Part shown: positions 1 to 9,196 of the stretch, piece by piece
How the letters are laid out: the number at the start of each line of letters is the position of its first letter
How positions within the stretch are numbered: the stretch's first letter is position 1
From: Hoeflea sp. IMCC20628
Lineage (GTDB): Bacteria > Pseudomonadota > Alphaproteobacteria > Rhizobiales > Rhizobiaceae
Assembly (NCBI RefSeq): GCF_001011155.1
Contig: NZ_CP011479.1
Coordinates: forward strand, 3,738,501 to 3,802,500
Reading direction: 5' to 3'
Length of the DNA stretch: 64,000 nt
Notes under the pieces: generated by a model
Databases searched by the model: none
The model's input: only the letters and a program-made list of their open reading frames with translations
What the model was told of the DNA's origin: nothing
Program-made: the position numbers and the translations under genes

Positions 1-1662
1 TACCAATCAGCCTACCGGCAAATCCTCGACTACTTCGATGCAGTCAAGGTCGCGCTGACGGCAACCCCTGCCCTACACACGCGGGAGATCTTCGGTCACC
101 CGGTGTATCACTACGGCTATCGTCAGGCCGTCGTCGAAGGCTATCTCAATGATCACCTGCCGCCCCGGCGCATCACCACGGCGCTGGCGGAAGCCGGGAT
201 CCACTTCGAGGGCGGTGAGGAAGTCGAGATTGCCGACCGCAAGACCGGTCAGATTGATCTCTTCGCGCTGCCGGACGATGTCGAGCTCGATTATGATCTC
301 GCGGCCTTCAATAAGAAGGTCTATTCAGAGGCCTTCAATCAGGTGGTCTGTCGGGCATTGGCCACCGAGATCCCACCGGACAGTCCGGGCAAGACACTGA
401 TTTTTGCTGCGCGGGATACCCATGCGGATGATGTGGTTCGGCTTCTGAACGAGGAACTCCGGGACGAATACGGCGCTAACGCCATCCCGCACAACATGGT
501 GATGAAGATCACTGGTAGCGTAGACAACAATCAGGACTGGATACTGAAATTCAAGAATGATCCCTATCCCAAATATGTAGTGACGGTCGATTTGCTCACC
601 ACCGGTGTGGATGTGCCCTCGATCTGCAATCTGGTTTTCCTGCGCCGGATCAAAAGCCGCATTCTTTATGACCAGATGATCGGACGAGCCACCCGCCTGT
701 GCCCGGAGATCGGCAAGGAGTACTTCCGGATCTTCGACGCTGTCGATCTCTACGCCGAACTGCAGGAGATGTCGGACATGCGTCCGGTAGTGGTCAAACC
801 AAACATCTCGCTTGGGCAACTGGTGGCAGACCTCACCCAGGCCGTGGACACTGACGACAAGGACTGGGTTGCCGGTCAGGTGGTGGTTCGGATGCGCAGC
901 CTTGCCAGAAACATGGACGAGGAAACCCGCGAGAGTTTCGAACGGCACACCGGGCACACACCGGAAGCTGTCATCCAGTCCCTTGCCACCAAGTCCGGAG
1001 CCGAACTCGAAGCATGGATGACGGAGCATCCGCGTTCTGTCGAATTGCTCGAACGCAAGCCGGTCGCGGTGAAGAGGCCGGGGGATGGCGTGGTCATCTC
1101 CAACCATGAAGACGAACTTCTCCGGATCGAGGAGATCTTCGGCAAGAACACCACGCCCGAGGATTATATCGAGGGCTTTGAGCGCTATGTGCGTGATAAC
1201 ATGAACTCGGTCCCGGCCCTCATCGCTGTCACCCAGCGCCCCCGCGAGTTGACCCGCAAGGAGCTGTCGGAACTTGCGGGCTTGCTGGACGAGAAAAACT
1301 TCTCCGAATCCATGCTCCGGGCAGCCTATGGCAAGGCGCGGAATGCAGACATCGCGGCCCACATCATCGGCTTTGTCCGTCAGGCTGCTCTTGGTGATCC
1401 TCTGGTGCCCTATGCGACGCGGGTGGAGGACGCGATCCGGAAGATCGAGAGCTCGAGAGCCTGGACAAAGAAACAGAAGGACTGGCTCCGGCGGATTGGC
1501 AGGGCGCTGAAGGATAAGCCTGTGGCTGATCCCTCGCTGCTGGACCAGGGTGTCTTCGCCGACAAGGGTGGCTTTGTCCGCATCGCAGAAGAGTTTGACG
1601 GCGAGCTGGATGCGGTGCTCATGCAATTCAACGAAGCCATCTGGGGAACGCCAGCCGCTTGA
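1..1662 (+). CDS. hsdR: Type I restriction enzyme HsdR subunit, 5'-truncated by the window edge
   Basis: The reading frame is open from base 1, so the gene begins before the window; an ATG at 103 is internal. The first codons encode the SF2 helicase motif LTATP (nt 55-69). Motif V-like TTGVDVP and motif VI QMIGRATR follow, then a long C-terminal region typical of EcoEI/HsdR C-terminal domains that dock on the methylase. The missing N-terminus would carry the PD-(D/E)XK nuclease and Walker A. HsdR is the ATP-driven translocase and nuclease subunit of a type I restriction complex. hsdM starts 63 bp downstream on the same strand, which supports an hsdR-hsdM-hsdS operon. Confidence 0.93.
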   Translation, partial: YQSAYRQILDYFDAVKVALTATPALHTREIFGHPVYHYGYRQAVVEGYLNDHLPPRRITTALAEAGIHFEGGEEVEIADRKTGQIDLFALPDDVELDYDLAAFNKKVYSEAFNQVVCRALATEIPPDSPGKTLIFAARDTHADDVVRLLNEELRDEYGANAIPHNMVMKITGSVDNNQDWILKFKNDPYPKYVVTVDLLTTGVDVPSICNLVFLRRIKSRILYDQMIGRATRLCPEIGKEYFRIFDAVDLYAELQEMSDMRPVVVKPNISLGQLVADLTQAVDTDDKDWVAGQVVVRMRSLARNMDEETRESFERHTGHTPEAVIQSLATKSGAELEAWMTEHPRSVELLERKPVAVKRPGDGVVISNHEDELLRIEEIFGKNTTPEDYIEGFERYVRDNMNSVPALIAVTQRPRELTRKELSELAGLLDEKNFSESMLRAAYGKARNADIAAHIIGFVRQAALGDPLVPYATRVEDAIRKIESSRAWTKKQKDWLRRIGRALKDKPVADPSLLDQGVFADKGGFVRIAEEFDGELDAVLMQFNEAIWGTPAA

Positions 1663-1725
1663 GCAATTCAGGTGGAATCAGGCTAGACACACAACACACG
1701 TACTCGATCAGGAAATGACCCGCTC

Positions 1726-3189
1726 ATGAATGCCAATGCCATCGTCCAGAAACTCTGGCGTCTCTGCACCGTTCTGCGCAAGGACGGCATCACCTATCAA
1801 CAATATGTCACCGAACTGACCTATCTGCTGTTCCTCAAGATGATGGCGGAGCGGAACCGCGAGGAAGGCAACATTCCCCCGGAGTACCGCTGGGCGGCGC
1901 TGGTCAAGGCCGAGCCGCTGCACAAGCTCAAGCTCTACCGCAATGCGCTGACAGCGCTGGGAGATCCCGAGGGTTCCCTTCCGCGCATGGTTCAGGCGAT
2001 CTTCGACAATGCCTCCACGTTCATCCGCGAACCGCAAAACCTGACGACGCTGGTCACGGCCATTGATGAACTCGACTGGTTCTCCGAGGAGCGCGACCAG
2101 TTCGGTGATCTCTACGAAGGTCTGCTGCAGAAGAACGCCGAGGAAACCAAGCGTGGCGCGGGACAGTATTTCACCCCACGTGTACTGATCGAGGTTCTGG
2201 TGCGGCTGATGAAACCCAAGCCCGGCGAGGTGATCCAGGATCCGGCGGCGGGAACCGGCGGCTTCCTGATCGCTGCCGACAAGGTGATGCGCGAGGCTAC
2301 GGACGACTATTTCACGCTTGGCACAAAAGAGCAGGAGTTCCAGAAGCATCAGGCCATCCACGGCATGGAGAATGTTCCGGGCACCCTGCGGCTGTTGCTG
2401 ATGAACCTGTACCTGCACGATCTCGACAGCGACCATGTCGACCTAGGCGATACCCTGTCGGACAAGGGCAAGACACTTGGCAAGGCCGACCTGATCCTGA
2501 CCAATCCGCCCTTCGGCCCGGCGGGTGGTGCGCCGACGCGGGATGACCTGTCGGTGACGGCAACCGTCTCATCCTACCAGTTGCCTTTTGTCGAGCATTG
2601 CATCCGGGCGCTGAAGCCCGGCGGACGGGCGGCGATTGTCTTGCCGGACAATGTGCTGTTCGAGGACGGGCGCGGCAAGGAACTGCGGCGAATGATGATG
2701 GACTGGTGCGATCTGCACACCATCCTCAGGCTGCCCACCGGCATCTTTTATGCGCAAGGGGTGAAGACCAATGTCATCTTCCTGACCCGTGGCAAGACCG
2801 AGACCGGCAACACCGATGACGTGTGGATCTATGACCTTCGCGCCCAGATGCCTAAATTCGGCAAGACCAATCATTTGACGGATGCCCACTTTACCGCCTT
2901 CGAGGAGGCCTTCGGGAGTGACGAGAATGGCACTGAACGGGGCGAGGAGCAGGGCGTAGAGGGCCGGTGGCGCTGCTTCACCCGCGAGGAGATCTCAGCG
3001 CGGGGAGACAATCTCGACATCTCATGGCTGCGAGAACTGGAGGAAGAGGCAGAGGAAGGCTTGATCGAGCCGGAAGACATCGCGGCGGCGATCCAAGCGC
3101 ACCTCCAGGCGGCCATGCTGGAGATCGAGGCGCTCAGTGCGGAGCTTGAAGAGACGACGCTCGCGGAAGCACCGGAGGCAGGGGAATGA
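1726..3189 (+). CDS. hsdM: Type I restriction-modification N6-adenine methyltransferase HsdM
   Basis: The product is 487 aa, the usual HsdM length. It has an N-terminal helical HsdM_N region, SAM-binding motif I DPAAGTGGF near residue 172, and catalytic motif IV NPPF near residue 260, the adenine-N6 methylase signature. HsdM forms an M2S methylase with HsdS and protects the host's own sites. Its stop overlaps the hsdS start (ATGA at 3186-3189), indicating translational coupling. An AGGAA lies 11 bp before the ATG. The C-terminus is glutamate-rich and probably forms the helical interface with HsdS. Confidence 0.95.
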   Translation: MNANAIVQKLWRLCTVLRKDGITYQQYVTELTYLLFLKMMAERNREEGNIPPEYRWAALVKAEPLHKLKLYRNALTALGDPEGSLPRMVQAIFDNASTFIREPQNLTTLVTAIDELDWFSEERDQFGDLYEGLLQKNAEETKRGAGQYFTPRVLIEVLVRLMKPKPGEVIQDPAAGTGGFLIAADKVMREATDDYFTLGTKEQEFQKHQAIHGMENVPGTLRLLLMNLYLHDLDSDHVDLGDTLSDKGKTLGKADLILTNPPFGPAGGAPTRDDLSVTATVSSYQLPFVEHCIRALKPGGRAAIVLPDNVLFEDGRGKELRRMMMDWCDLHTILRLPTGIFYAQGVKTNVIFLTRGKTETGNTDDVWIYDLRAQMPKFGKTNHLTDAHFTAFEEAFGSDENGTERGEEQGVEGRWRCFTREEISARGDNLDISWLRELEEEAEEGLIEPEDIAAAIQAHLQAAMLEIEALSAELEETTLAEAPEAGE

Positions 3190-4502
3190 GTGAGCTGCCG
3201 AGGGGGTGGGCTGAACTCCAACTGAAGGAAATCACGAAGATAGGTGGAGGCTCTGTCAATCCCAAAGATTATCCAAATGAAATCTTCGAGCTTTACAGCG
3301 TCCCGTCGTTCTCAGAGGGTCAGCCCGATACAGTATCCGGTGCCGAGATTGGCTCCACTAAACAGATCGTGCAAAACGATGACGTCCTTCTATGCAAAAT
3401 CGTCCCGCATATCAGACGAGTTTGGACCGTTGGAAAACAAGGTGAACATCGGCAGATCGCGTCAGGCGAGTGGATTGTTTATCGCAACCATTGTTGCGAA
3501 CCGAGGTTTCTGAAGTTCGCACTGTCAGAAAATAATTTTCGACAGAAATTCCTCGGAACAGTTTCGGGAGTTGGCGGCTCGCTTATGCGAGCAAGCCCAA
3601 AATCCGTAGCTGAGTTCCATATCCCCCTCCCTCCCCTCGCCGAGCAGAAGCGCATTGTCGCCAAGCTGGACGCACTGGCCACGAAGTCCGCCCGCGCCCG
3701 CACCGACCTCGCCCGCATCGACACCCTCGTCACCCGCTACAAAAAGGCGATGCTCTCCAAGGTGTTCTCGGGGGAGCTGACGAAAAATTGGCCATCTCTG
3801 CCGCTTGAAAATGCCTGCATACGGGTGTTCGACGGCCCATTCGGCTCCAACCTGAAATCTGCGGACTACACTGACGATGGACCCAGAGTTGTCCGATTAG
3901 AGAACATCGGCGTTCGAACTTTTATAGAGGATAAGAGAACGTATATTAGCGCGGAGAAATTCGCGGCTCTTGCCAAGCACACGCTCCAGGCAAACGATCT
4001 TCTTTTCTCTTCATTCGTTAGTGAAGAGGTGCGGGCCTGCCTTTTTCCGGAGAATGCAAAGTACAATGCGATTAATAAAGCGGACTGTTTTTGTGTTCGC
4101 CTCGAGCCTGACAAGGCAAATCCGCAGTTCGTTTTGCTCCAGTTAACTTCAGAAGCAACATATCTGTTTTTTGCTCAGCAGGTCCATGGAGCGACCCGGC
4201 CGCGCATCAACCTTACCCAGTTAAGAGCCTACGAGATCATACTTCCAAGCCTCGGAAAACAACAGGAAATCGTCAGCCGTGTCGAGTCTGCCTTCCATAA
4301 GATCGACCGGCTGGCAGCGGAGGCAAAGCGGGCGCTAGAGCTGGTGGGCAAGCTGGACGAGGCCATCCTCGCCAAGGCCTTCAAGGGCCAGCTCGTGCCC
4401 CAGGATCTCAATGATGAACACGCCAGTGCCTTGCTGGAGCGCATCAAGGCCGAACGGGCGGCGGCACCGAAGATGAAGCAAAAACGGATAATGAAAGCAT
4501 GA
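3186..4502 (+). CDS. hsdS: Type I restriction specificity subunit HsdS
   Basis: The 438-aa protein has two target-recognition domains, each followed by a conserved helical spacer: PLPPLAEQKRIVAKLDAL after the first and a diverged ILPSLGKQQEIVSRVESAF after the second. This duplicated layout defines HsdS, in which each half reads one half of a bipartite DNA site. The recognition domains are visibly richer in A and T than the spacers and than hsdM, as expected for horizontally swapped modules. The start overlaps hsdM and the stop overlaps the next gene at 4499 by ATGA. The recognition sequence cannot be read from the protein. Confidence 0.93.
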   Translation: MSELPRGWAELQLKEITKIGGGSVNPKDYPNEIFELYSVPSFSEGQPDTVSGAEIGSTKQIVQNDDVLLCKIVPHIRRVWTVGKQGEHRQIASGEWIVYRNHCCEPRFLKFALSENNFRQKFLGTVSGVGGSLMRASPKSVAEFHIPLPPLAEQKRIVAKLDALATKSARARTDLARIDTLVTRYKKAMLSKVFSGELTKNWPSLPLENACIRVFDGPFGSNLKSADYTDDGPRVVRLENIGVRTFIEDKRTYISAEKFAALAKHTLQANDLLFSSFVSEEVRACLFPENAKYNAINKADCFCVRLEPDKANPQFVLLQLTSEATYLFFAQQVHGATRPRINLTQLRAYEIILPSLGKQQEIVSRVESAFHKIDRLAAEAKRALELVGKLDEAILAKAFKGQLVPQDLNDEHASALLERIKAERAAAPKMKQKRIMKA

Positions 4503-5095
4503 GCAGCGCAAAACGCCGTATGGCGGTACAACAAGGGTCTCTCGATGGTCTGTGTGGCATCTATTCCATCGTCAACAGCATTGGTTTGATCGAGCCGAAA
4601 GGCATGGACCACGAAGAACGGGTCGCCCTTTTTATCTACCTAACCAATCTTCTCGATGACGGCAGAGGCATTGGCGAAATCATACACAACGGCACCGGCT
4701 TTCGAAAGTTGGGAGAGTTGATTGACGTCGCCAGCCAGAGGTGGACATCCAAAAATGACACCGAGAATCCAAGCAAGAACAAAAAAACCATCTCGCGCCG
4801 AACAGCAATGAAACGGCGTCCCGACGACTTTGACGAGTTCTGGTCTGTGCTGAAAGAACACGTCGACCTCGACGAAGGCCGGACGGCCATCCTCGGCCTG
4901 ACCGGCACCCACAATCATTGGTCGGTTGTTCAGAAGGTCACTCCAAACCGCATCGACTTGTTTGATTCTAACGGTCTGCAACATCTCGACAAGAGGCGCT
5001 GTGGCCTAGCTGTCGGAGGTGAAATCAAACATAAGCTCTGGTCGACGCAGACCTTCTTGCTGAGTGCCCAGGACTGGGAAGAGCCTGAGGAATGA
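4499..5095 (+). CDS. Papain-like cysteine peptidase-like protein in the type I RM operon
   Basis: The product is 198 aa. Near the N-terminus is Q-G-S-L-D-G-L-C-G-I-Y-S, with a candidate nucleophile at Cys19. THNHWSVV gives a candidate His140, and LFDSNG a candidate Asp156. This Cys-His-Asp order and spacing is that of papain-like folds such as C39-type peptidases. No signal peptide or membrane segment is seen. The ATG overlaps the hsdS stop and its own stop overlaps the next start (ATGA at 5092), so it is translated as part of the RM operon. A role in processing or activating a partner is inference; I do not recognise a named family. Frame use and operon position make the gene itself secure. 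Confidence 0.6.
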   Translation: MSSAKRRMAVQQGSLDGLCGIYSIVNSIGLIEPKGMDHEERVALFIYLTNLLDDGRGIGEIIHNGTGFRKLGELIDVASQRWTSKNDTENPSKNKKTISRRTAMKRRPDDFDEFWSVLKEHVDLDEGRTAILGLTGTHNHWSVVQKVTPNRIDLFDSNGLQHLDKRRCGLAVGGEIKHKLWSTQTFLLSAQDWEEPEE

Positions 5096-6765
5096 TATTC
5101 GGGCAGCGAGACATTTCAGGGCACGTAACCAAGGGGGCTATTATGCGACAAGAGGAAGAGCACAAGGGCTACCAAATCATTGGCGATGTTCGCAATGGGA
5201 AGGCTCAGGCTGTCATCTTGTCCAGTGGCAAACCGGTAGGCCCGCGCCGGTTCGAAGCAGACACGGTAGACGCAGCACTGGCCGAAGCCAAAGCATGGGT
5301 GGATGCTTCCAGAGGCCAAACAGCCCAAGCACGGCGGAGCCCGAACATCGCCACTGCTGCGGAGTATGAAGAATACTTCAGGTCAGTTGAATTGGCGGAT
5401 CATGAACGCTCGATGCTTGCCGCCCATGCCGCAAACACAATCCTGACCGCCGGAAAGTTATCCGACGCGGTCGGCTGGCAGGATTACCGGGGCGCCAATC
5501 GTTATTACGGCGAACTCGGCATGAAGATCGCCAAGCATTTCGGACTGACGCCACTTTCCGGCAACCATGCAGACAACGTCTGGACCACGGTTCTTGCTGA
5601 AGGTCAGGAAGGCGAAGGCGGTGAGTTCTATCGCTGGACGATCCACCCGGAGGTTGTTGAAGGACTGGCCGCAGCCGGTGTCATCTCAAGGCCAACGGTA
5701 GCCTCTATAATAGGCAAAGTGTTCCCAGATCCTTTCGATACTGCGAACCCGAATATCTGGCTAACCTCCATGTGGGGATTTGATGCGCTAAACTGGGGGT
5801 TCGTCGGCTTCACCAATGAAGCGGACCGAAAGTGGCTTCTCGATCAAATATCACCTGGGTGCCTTCTCGCTGTATACGTCACGGACGACAGCAAGAGAGC
5901 GCCAGCTCTACACGGCAAACTAGCTGGATTTCTCCAGCTCAATGAGCAAATCGGTTTTGCCAAGGATTTCATGCCTGGTGACGCTTATGCCCGAATTGAA
6001 GCAAATAGTGAAGAATCTGGCCGCTGGAACTACGCAATCGGTGCATCCAGAGCATGGCAAATTGTTGATGGTGCGCAGCCCAGGATAGACCTTATTGCAC
6101 CGGAGACAGTTGGCCCTTCTTCTGGGCCTGGAAATATGCGCCAACTAATTGGCAGACGTGGCGTTCGTTTCGCTGCTTCAGAAATTGCCAATATTCGTGA
6201 GCTGCCGGTTATAGAGGTCCCGTGCTTCGGTGGCCGGAGAACGTTTAATACCACTCCACAGCCACTTGTTCGGAGCGTTCAGACATCTTCAGCGGTGCCC
6301 CGCTCTTCTGAGCCATATACCGTGCAAGAGGACGATGGCCCCAAGCACCTCTACATGCTTCAGTTGGACGGTGATCTCTCACATTTTCTGGGAAGACCAG
6401 CAGCTGCAGTCCACAGCCTATCGATCATTAAAGTTGGCTACTCGGGAGAACCCACCGCTAGATGTTACGCCTTCAACAAGGCGCTTCCTGCTTGTGCGTT
6501 TCATTGGCATTTGCTGAGGATTGAAGATGGCAATCCGCCTTGGGCAAACTGGAAAGTCGCGCAAGTTGGTGAGGATGCAATGAAGTATCAGCTTCAGAGA
6601 CTTGATGCAGAACCTCTCGGCGGTGAGTTTTTCCTCGCCACCTCGGGCCAAATTGAGCATGCTTGGATGCGGGGGCGAAACGCTGCGATGGCAGCAAATG
6701 GAATTGTCATCTCGCATCCCGATCTGTCTCTCCAGGAAATAGCTCAAAGGCTGCGAACGGCCTAA
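5092..6765 (+). CDS. Multidomain protein with C-terminal GIY-YIG/T5orf172-like domain
   Basis: The protein is 557 aa. The C-terminal part (about residues 415-520) begins LYMLQLDG and continues IIKVGYSGEPTARC, with a later acidic residue in EHAW. This K-V-G-x-S...R pattern marks T5orf172/MUG113 members of the GIY-YIG nuclease superfamily. The middle (about 215-300: WGFVGF, then a pocket-like CLLAVYVTDD and GKLAGFLQL) resembles an EVE/ASCH-type small-ligand or modified-base reader, but this is weak. The N-terminal 110 residues are not recognised. The start overlaps the peptidase stop by ATGA; an ATG at 5143 is an alternative start. A DNA-cleaving or modification-sensing partner of the RM system is inferred from context. 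Confidence 0.6.
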   Translation: MIFGQRDISGHVTKGAIMRQEEEHKGYQIIGDVRNGKAQAVILSSGKPVGPRRFEADTVDAALAEAKAWVDASRGQTAQARRSPNIATAAEYEEYFRSVELADHERSMLAAHAANTILTAGKLSDAVGWQDYRGANRYYGELGMKIAKHFGLTPLSGNHADNVWTTVLAEGQEGEGGEFYRWTIHPEVVEGLAAAGVISRPTVASIIGKVFPDPFDTANPNIWLTSMWGFDALNWGFVGFTNEADRKWLLDQISPGCLLAVYVTDDSKRAPALHGKLAGFLQLNEQIGFAKDFMPGDAYARIEANSEESGRWNYAIGASRAWQIVDGAQPRIDLIAPETVGPSSGPGNMRQLIGRRGVRFAASEIANIRELPVIEVPCFGGRRTFNTTPQPLVRSVQTSSAVPRSSEPYTVQEDDGPKHLYMLQLDGDLSHFLGRPAAAVHSLSIIKVGYSGEPTARCYAFNKALPACAFHWHLLRIEDGNPPWANWKVAQVGEDAMKYQLQRLDAEPLGGEFFLATSGQIEHAWMRGRNAAMAANGIVISHPDLSLQEIAQRLRTA

Positions 6766-6948
6766 GCTGGCCTCCTGACTATTTTTACGAAAAATCTGTG
6801 ATGGCATATTGATACTACGCTGTTTGCCAGTTCCCCCCGTGGGGTGCCCATAGGTTGGCCATTCGACATAACCGGCGGCAACCCTTCGCTTCACCCGGCA
6901 CTAAAGCCGTTCATCAAACTATACGTTCCTGAACCTCGCCTCACCCTG

Positions 6949-6977
6949 TTGACAGCGCGGTCATTTTCCGTTCATAA
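6949..6977 (+). promoter_or_regulatory. Sigma70-like promoter upstream of the serine recombinase
   Basis: A consensus -35 TTGACA (6949-6954) is followed after exactly 17 bp by TCATAA (6972-6977). The recombinase ATG is at 7014 with AAGGAG at 6998-7003. The 6766-7013 gap also holds several short CGTTC(A)-type half sites, which could be a res-like site; that part is too degenerate to call. Confidence 0.5.
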
Positions 6978-7013
6978 ATTATCGGTCATCAATGTTTAAG
7001 GAGAATTTGAACG

Positions 7014-7574
7014 ATGTCTTTGGTTGGTTATGCTCGGGTGTCCTCCGTTGGACAGTCTCTGGAAGTGCAGCGGGACAAACTGACTGCGGCTGGTTGTGAG
7101 GAGATCTTCGCCGAGAAGAGATCCGGCCTGGAGACCGACCGCCCCAAGCTCGTGGAGTGCCTTCGCTATATTCGCAAGGGTGACACACTGGTGATCTCGC
7201 GGATCGACCGATTGGCCCGGTCGGCTGAAAACCTGTTGTCACTTGCCCGTCAACTTGAAGACAAGGGCGTGGCGCTCAAGGTGCTGGATCAGAACATCGA
7301 TACCACCGACGCCGCTGGCCGAGCCTTCCTCGGGATGCTCGCCGTGTTTGCCCAGTTCGAAGCGGACATCCGCAAGGAACGGCAGATGGACGGGATTGCC
7401 AAGGCGAAAACAAACGGCGTGAAGTTCGGACGCAGACCGCGCCTGACTGCCGAGCAGGAAACGGAAGCCGTCCGGCTTAGGACGGAAGAAGGCTGGTCAA
7501 TCCAGAAAGTCGCAGATCACTTGGGGATCTCCAAGGGGCTGGCCCACAAGGTGACAAGCAGGGGGTACACCTGA
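7014..7574 (+). CDS. Serine recombinase (resolvase/invertase family)
   Basis: The 186-aa protein has the N-terminal resolvase catalytic domain: GYARVSSVGQSLEVQ with the nucleophilic serine, ISRIDRLARSAENL, and FAQFEADIRKERQMDGIAKAK with the E-helix. A C-terminal helix-turn-helix (about residues 145-180, WSIQKVADHLGISKG) would bind DNA. The length matches small Tn3-type resolvases and Pin-type invertases. It probably resolves cointegrates or inverts DNA in the accessory region. No paired transposase is in view, so its native element is unclear. The ribosome binding site AAGGAG decides the start. Confidence 0.9.
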   Translation: MSLVGYARVSSVGQSLEVQRDKLTAAGCEEIFAEKRSGLETDRPKLVECLRYIRKGDTLVISRIDRLARSAENLLSLARQLEDKGVALKVLDQNIDTTDAAGRAFLGMLAVFAQFEADIRKERQMDGIAKAKTNGVKFGRRPRLTAEQETEAVRLRTEEGWSIQKVADHLGISKGLAHKVTSRGYT

Positions 7575-7805
7575 AGCCAACAGCAGCAAGGAAGGCTACC
7601 TGCTCCTTGCGGCGCTAAACATATGCCATATGGCACATAGAACGGCACAAGCTGCTCTTGCGACCGGCATCCCTACTTTTTCGAGGGGATGTCCCATGGA
7701 TGCGTTGATCGATCAGTCGACAAATGACTGCTCCAGCGCCCAGCAATCGGAACGACGCTTCCGATCCCCCTACCGAAAATAATTCGACGAAAAGGAGTTC
7801 AGCAC

Positions 7806-8303
7806 ATGAACTCATCACGATCAGTGACGATCTATACCGACGGCTCTTGCTCAGGAAATCCTGGCCGAGGCGGTTGGGCCGCCATCCTGACAGGCAGAAA
7901 AACAATCAAAACCATCTCCGACGGAGCACCTGACACAACCAACAACCGCATGGAACTCATGGCAGCCATAGAAGGCCTGAAGGCTCTCACCAGACCTTCA
8001 GTGGTTCTCGTCATTTCGGATAGCGAGTATCTCGTGAAAGGAGCCTCCGAACGCATTCCTAACTGGTGCGCCAGAGGATGGAAAAATGTTAAAAACCAAG
8101 ATCTGTGGAAACAGTTGATCTGCGAAATGTCCAAACACACAGTCCACTGGGAGTGGGTCAGAGGGCACTCCGGTAATCAATTCAATGAACTTGCCGACAG
8201 GCTCGCCAAACAAGCGCTTATGCGCCAGACGCGACTTGTCCGAAGGCACAGACCGCTGGTGGAACTTCGGGTGCCCCTTAATTCACATGAGGTACCCAAC
8301 TGA
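7806..8303 (+). CDS. rnhA: Ribonuclease HI
   Basis: The 165-aa protein carries the full RNase HI catalytic set: Asp12 in YTDGSC, Glu50 in RMELMAA, Asp72 in SDSEY, His121 in RGHSG and Asp131 in ADRLA. It cleaves the RNA strand of RNA-DNA hybrids. A clear AAAGGAG at 7791-7797 precedes the ATG. It overlaps the ParB-like gene by one base (TGATG), so the two are co-translated. A second RNase HI in accessory DNA beside a ParB-like gene suggests a plasmid or mobile-element function rather than the housekeeping copy. The upstream gap holds a 12-bp palindrome (7624-7635) that could be an operator. Confidence 0.9.
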   Translation: MNSSRSVTIYTDGSCSGNPGRGGWAAILTGRKTIKTISDGAPDTTNNRMELMAAIEGLKALTRPSVVLVISDSEYLVKGASERIPNWCARGWKNVKNQDLWKQLICEMSKHTVHWEWVRGHSGNQFNELADRLAKQALMRQTRLVRRHRPLVELRVPLNSHEVPN

Positions 8304-9196
8304 TGAGACGCGGATACAGACCGACCGCTGTCGGCAAAGGCACAGTTACACCGGAACGCCTGTTAGAACTGGAACAGCTCAGACAAGGCACCAGCATCTC
8401 TGATCTTCGCAGCAGATCGCTTACACTTGATCAGATCCGAACCATGCCAGAGGTTTTCCAGCCCCGGATGTCAGTTCCTTCCGAAAAGCACGTCAGCGAT
8501 CTCAGGAGCAGCCTGAAATCGGTGCGCGATCTCACGCCTGTTCTGGTTTTGCCTCTGGGAGAACACGCAGTGGTCATTGACGGGCACCACCGACTGGAAG
8601 CCTACCGGATGGAGGACCGCGACGAGATCCCCGTCGAGTTCTTTGGCGGCACCGTTCAGGAAGCTATCCTCCAGTCCGGCGCGGAAAACAGCAAGACGGT
8701 CATGCCATTGAACCTCTCACAGAGAACCAACTGGGCCTGGAAACTTGTTAGGATGGTCAAACCCGGTGATGCCATGGGGTACCTGTTCAGCAAGCGCCAA
8801 ATAACTGTTTCTGCTGCTGTCTCCAGCGGAACGGTCGCTGCCATGCGGCTAGCGGCAAAAGCGCTTGGCGAGGACGCCGACGAATATCCATCATGGGACC
8901 TGGCGCGGCAAGCGTGGCAGGACCAGGAAACACCGGAAGCATATCAGCCATATGGAGAAGAGGAATTGGAAGAACAAGCACAACTTATCGCAGATCGCAT
9001 TGCCAGATCGATAGGCACACACAGGGCGAACAACCCCGAAATCATGGCTCGAGGTCTCACCAAGTTCCTCGGTCGGAACACGCCCGACGTGATCTCGGAA
9101 ATGATCGTCAGGTGTGAAGAGGATCCCGCCTTGGCGCACATTGTTGAACAAATACGTGAAAGGCATGGCTGGGAAGATGAAGATGCTGATTACTGA
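8303..9196 (+). CDS. ParB/Srx-fold nuclease-like protein
   Basis: The 297-aa protein has an N-terminal ParB-like domain (about residues 45-130). SLTLDQIRTM is followed by VSDLRSSLKSV and by the nucleotide-binding VIDGHHRLEAYR box, equivalent to the GxxR motif of ParB and sulfiredoxin folds. The middle could be a KorB-like helical DNA-binding region; the C-terminus is acidic (EDEDADY). No parA is nearby, so partitioning is not supported. The start overlaps the rnhA stop. Possible roles are DNA binding, CTP-dependent clamp formation or nuclease activity in a mobile element. Confidence 0.75.
   Translation: MRRGYRPTAVGKGTVTPERLLELEQLRQGTSISDLRSRSLTLDQIRTMPEVFQPRMSVPSEKHVSDLRSSLKSVRDLTPVLVLPLGEHAVVIDGHHRLEAYRMEDRDEIPVEFFGGTVQEAILQSGAENSKTVMPLNLSQRTNWAWKLVRMVKPGDAMGYLFSKRQITVSAAVSSGTVAAMRLAAKALGEDADEYPSWDLARQAWQDQETPEAYQPYGEEELEEQAQLIADRIARSIGTHRANNPEIMARGLTKFLGRNTPDVISEMIVRCEEDPALAHIVEQIRERHGWEDEDADY

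Noticed and set aside
325-1626. 433-aa ORF on the minus strand
   Set aside because: Exactly antisense to the hsdR coding region, no family features; a high-GC shadow frame.
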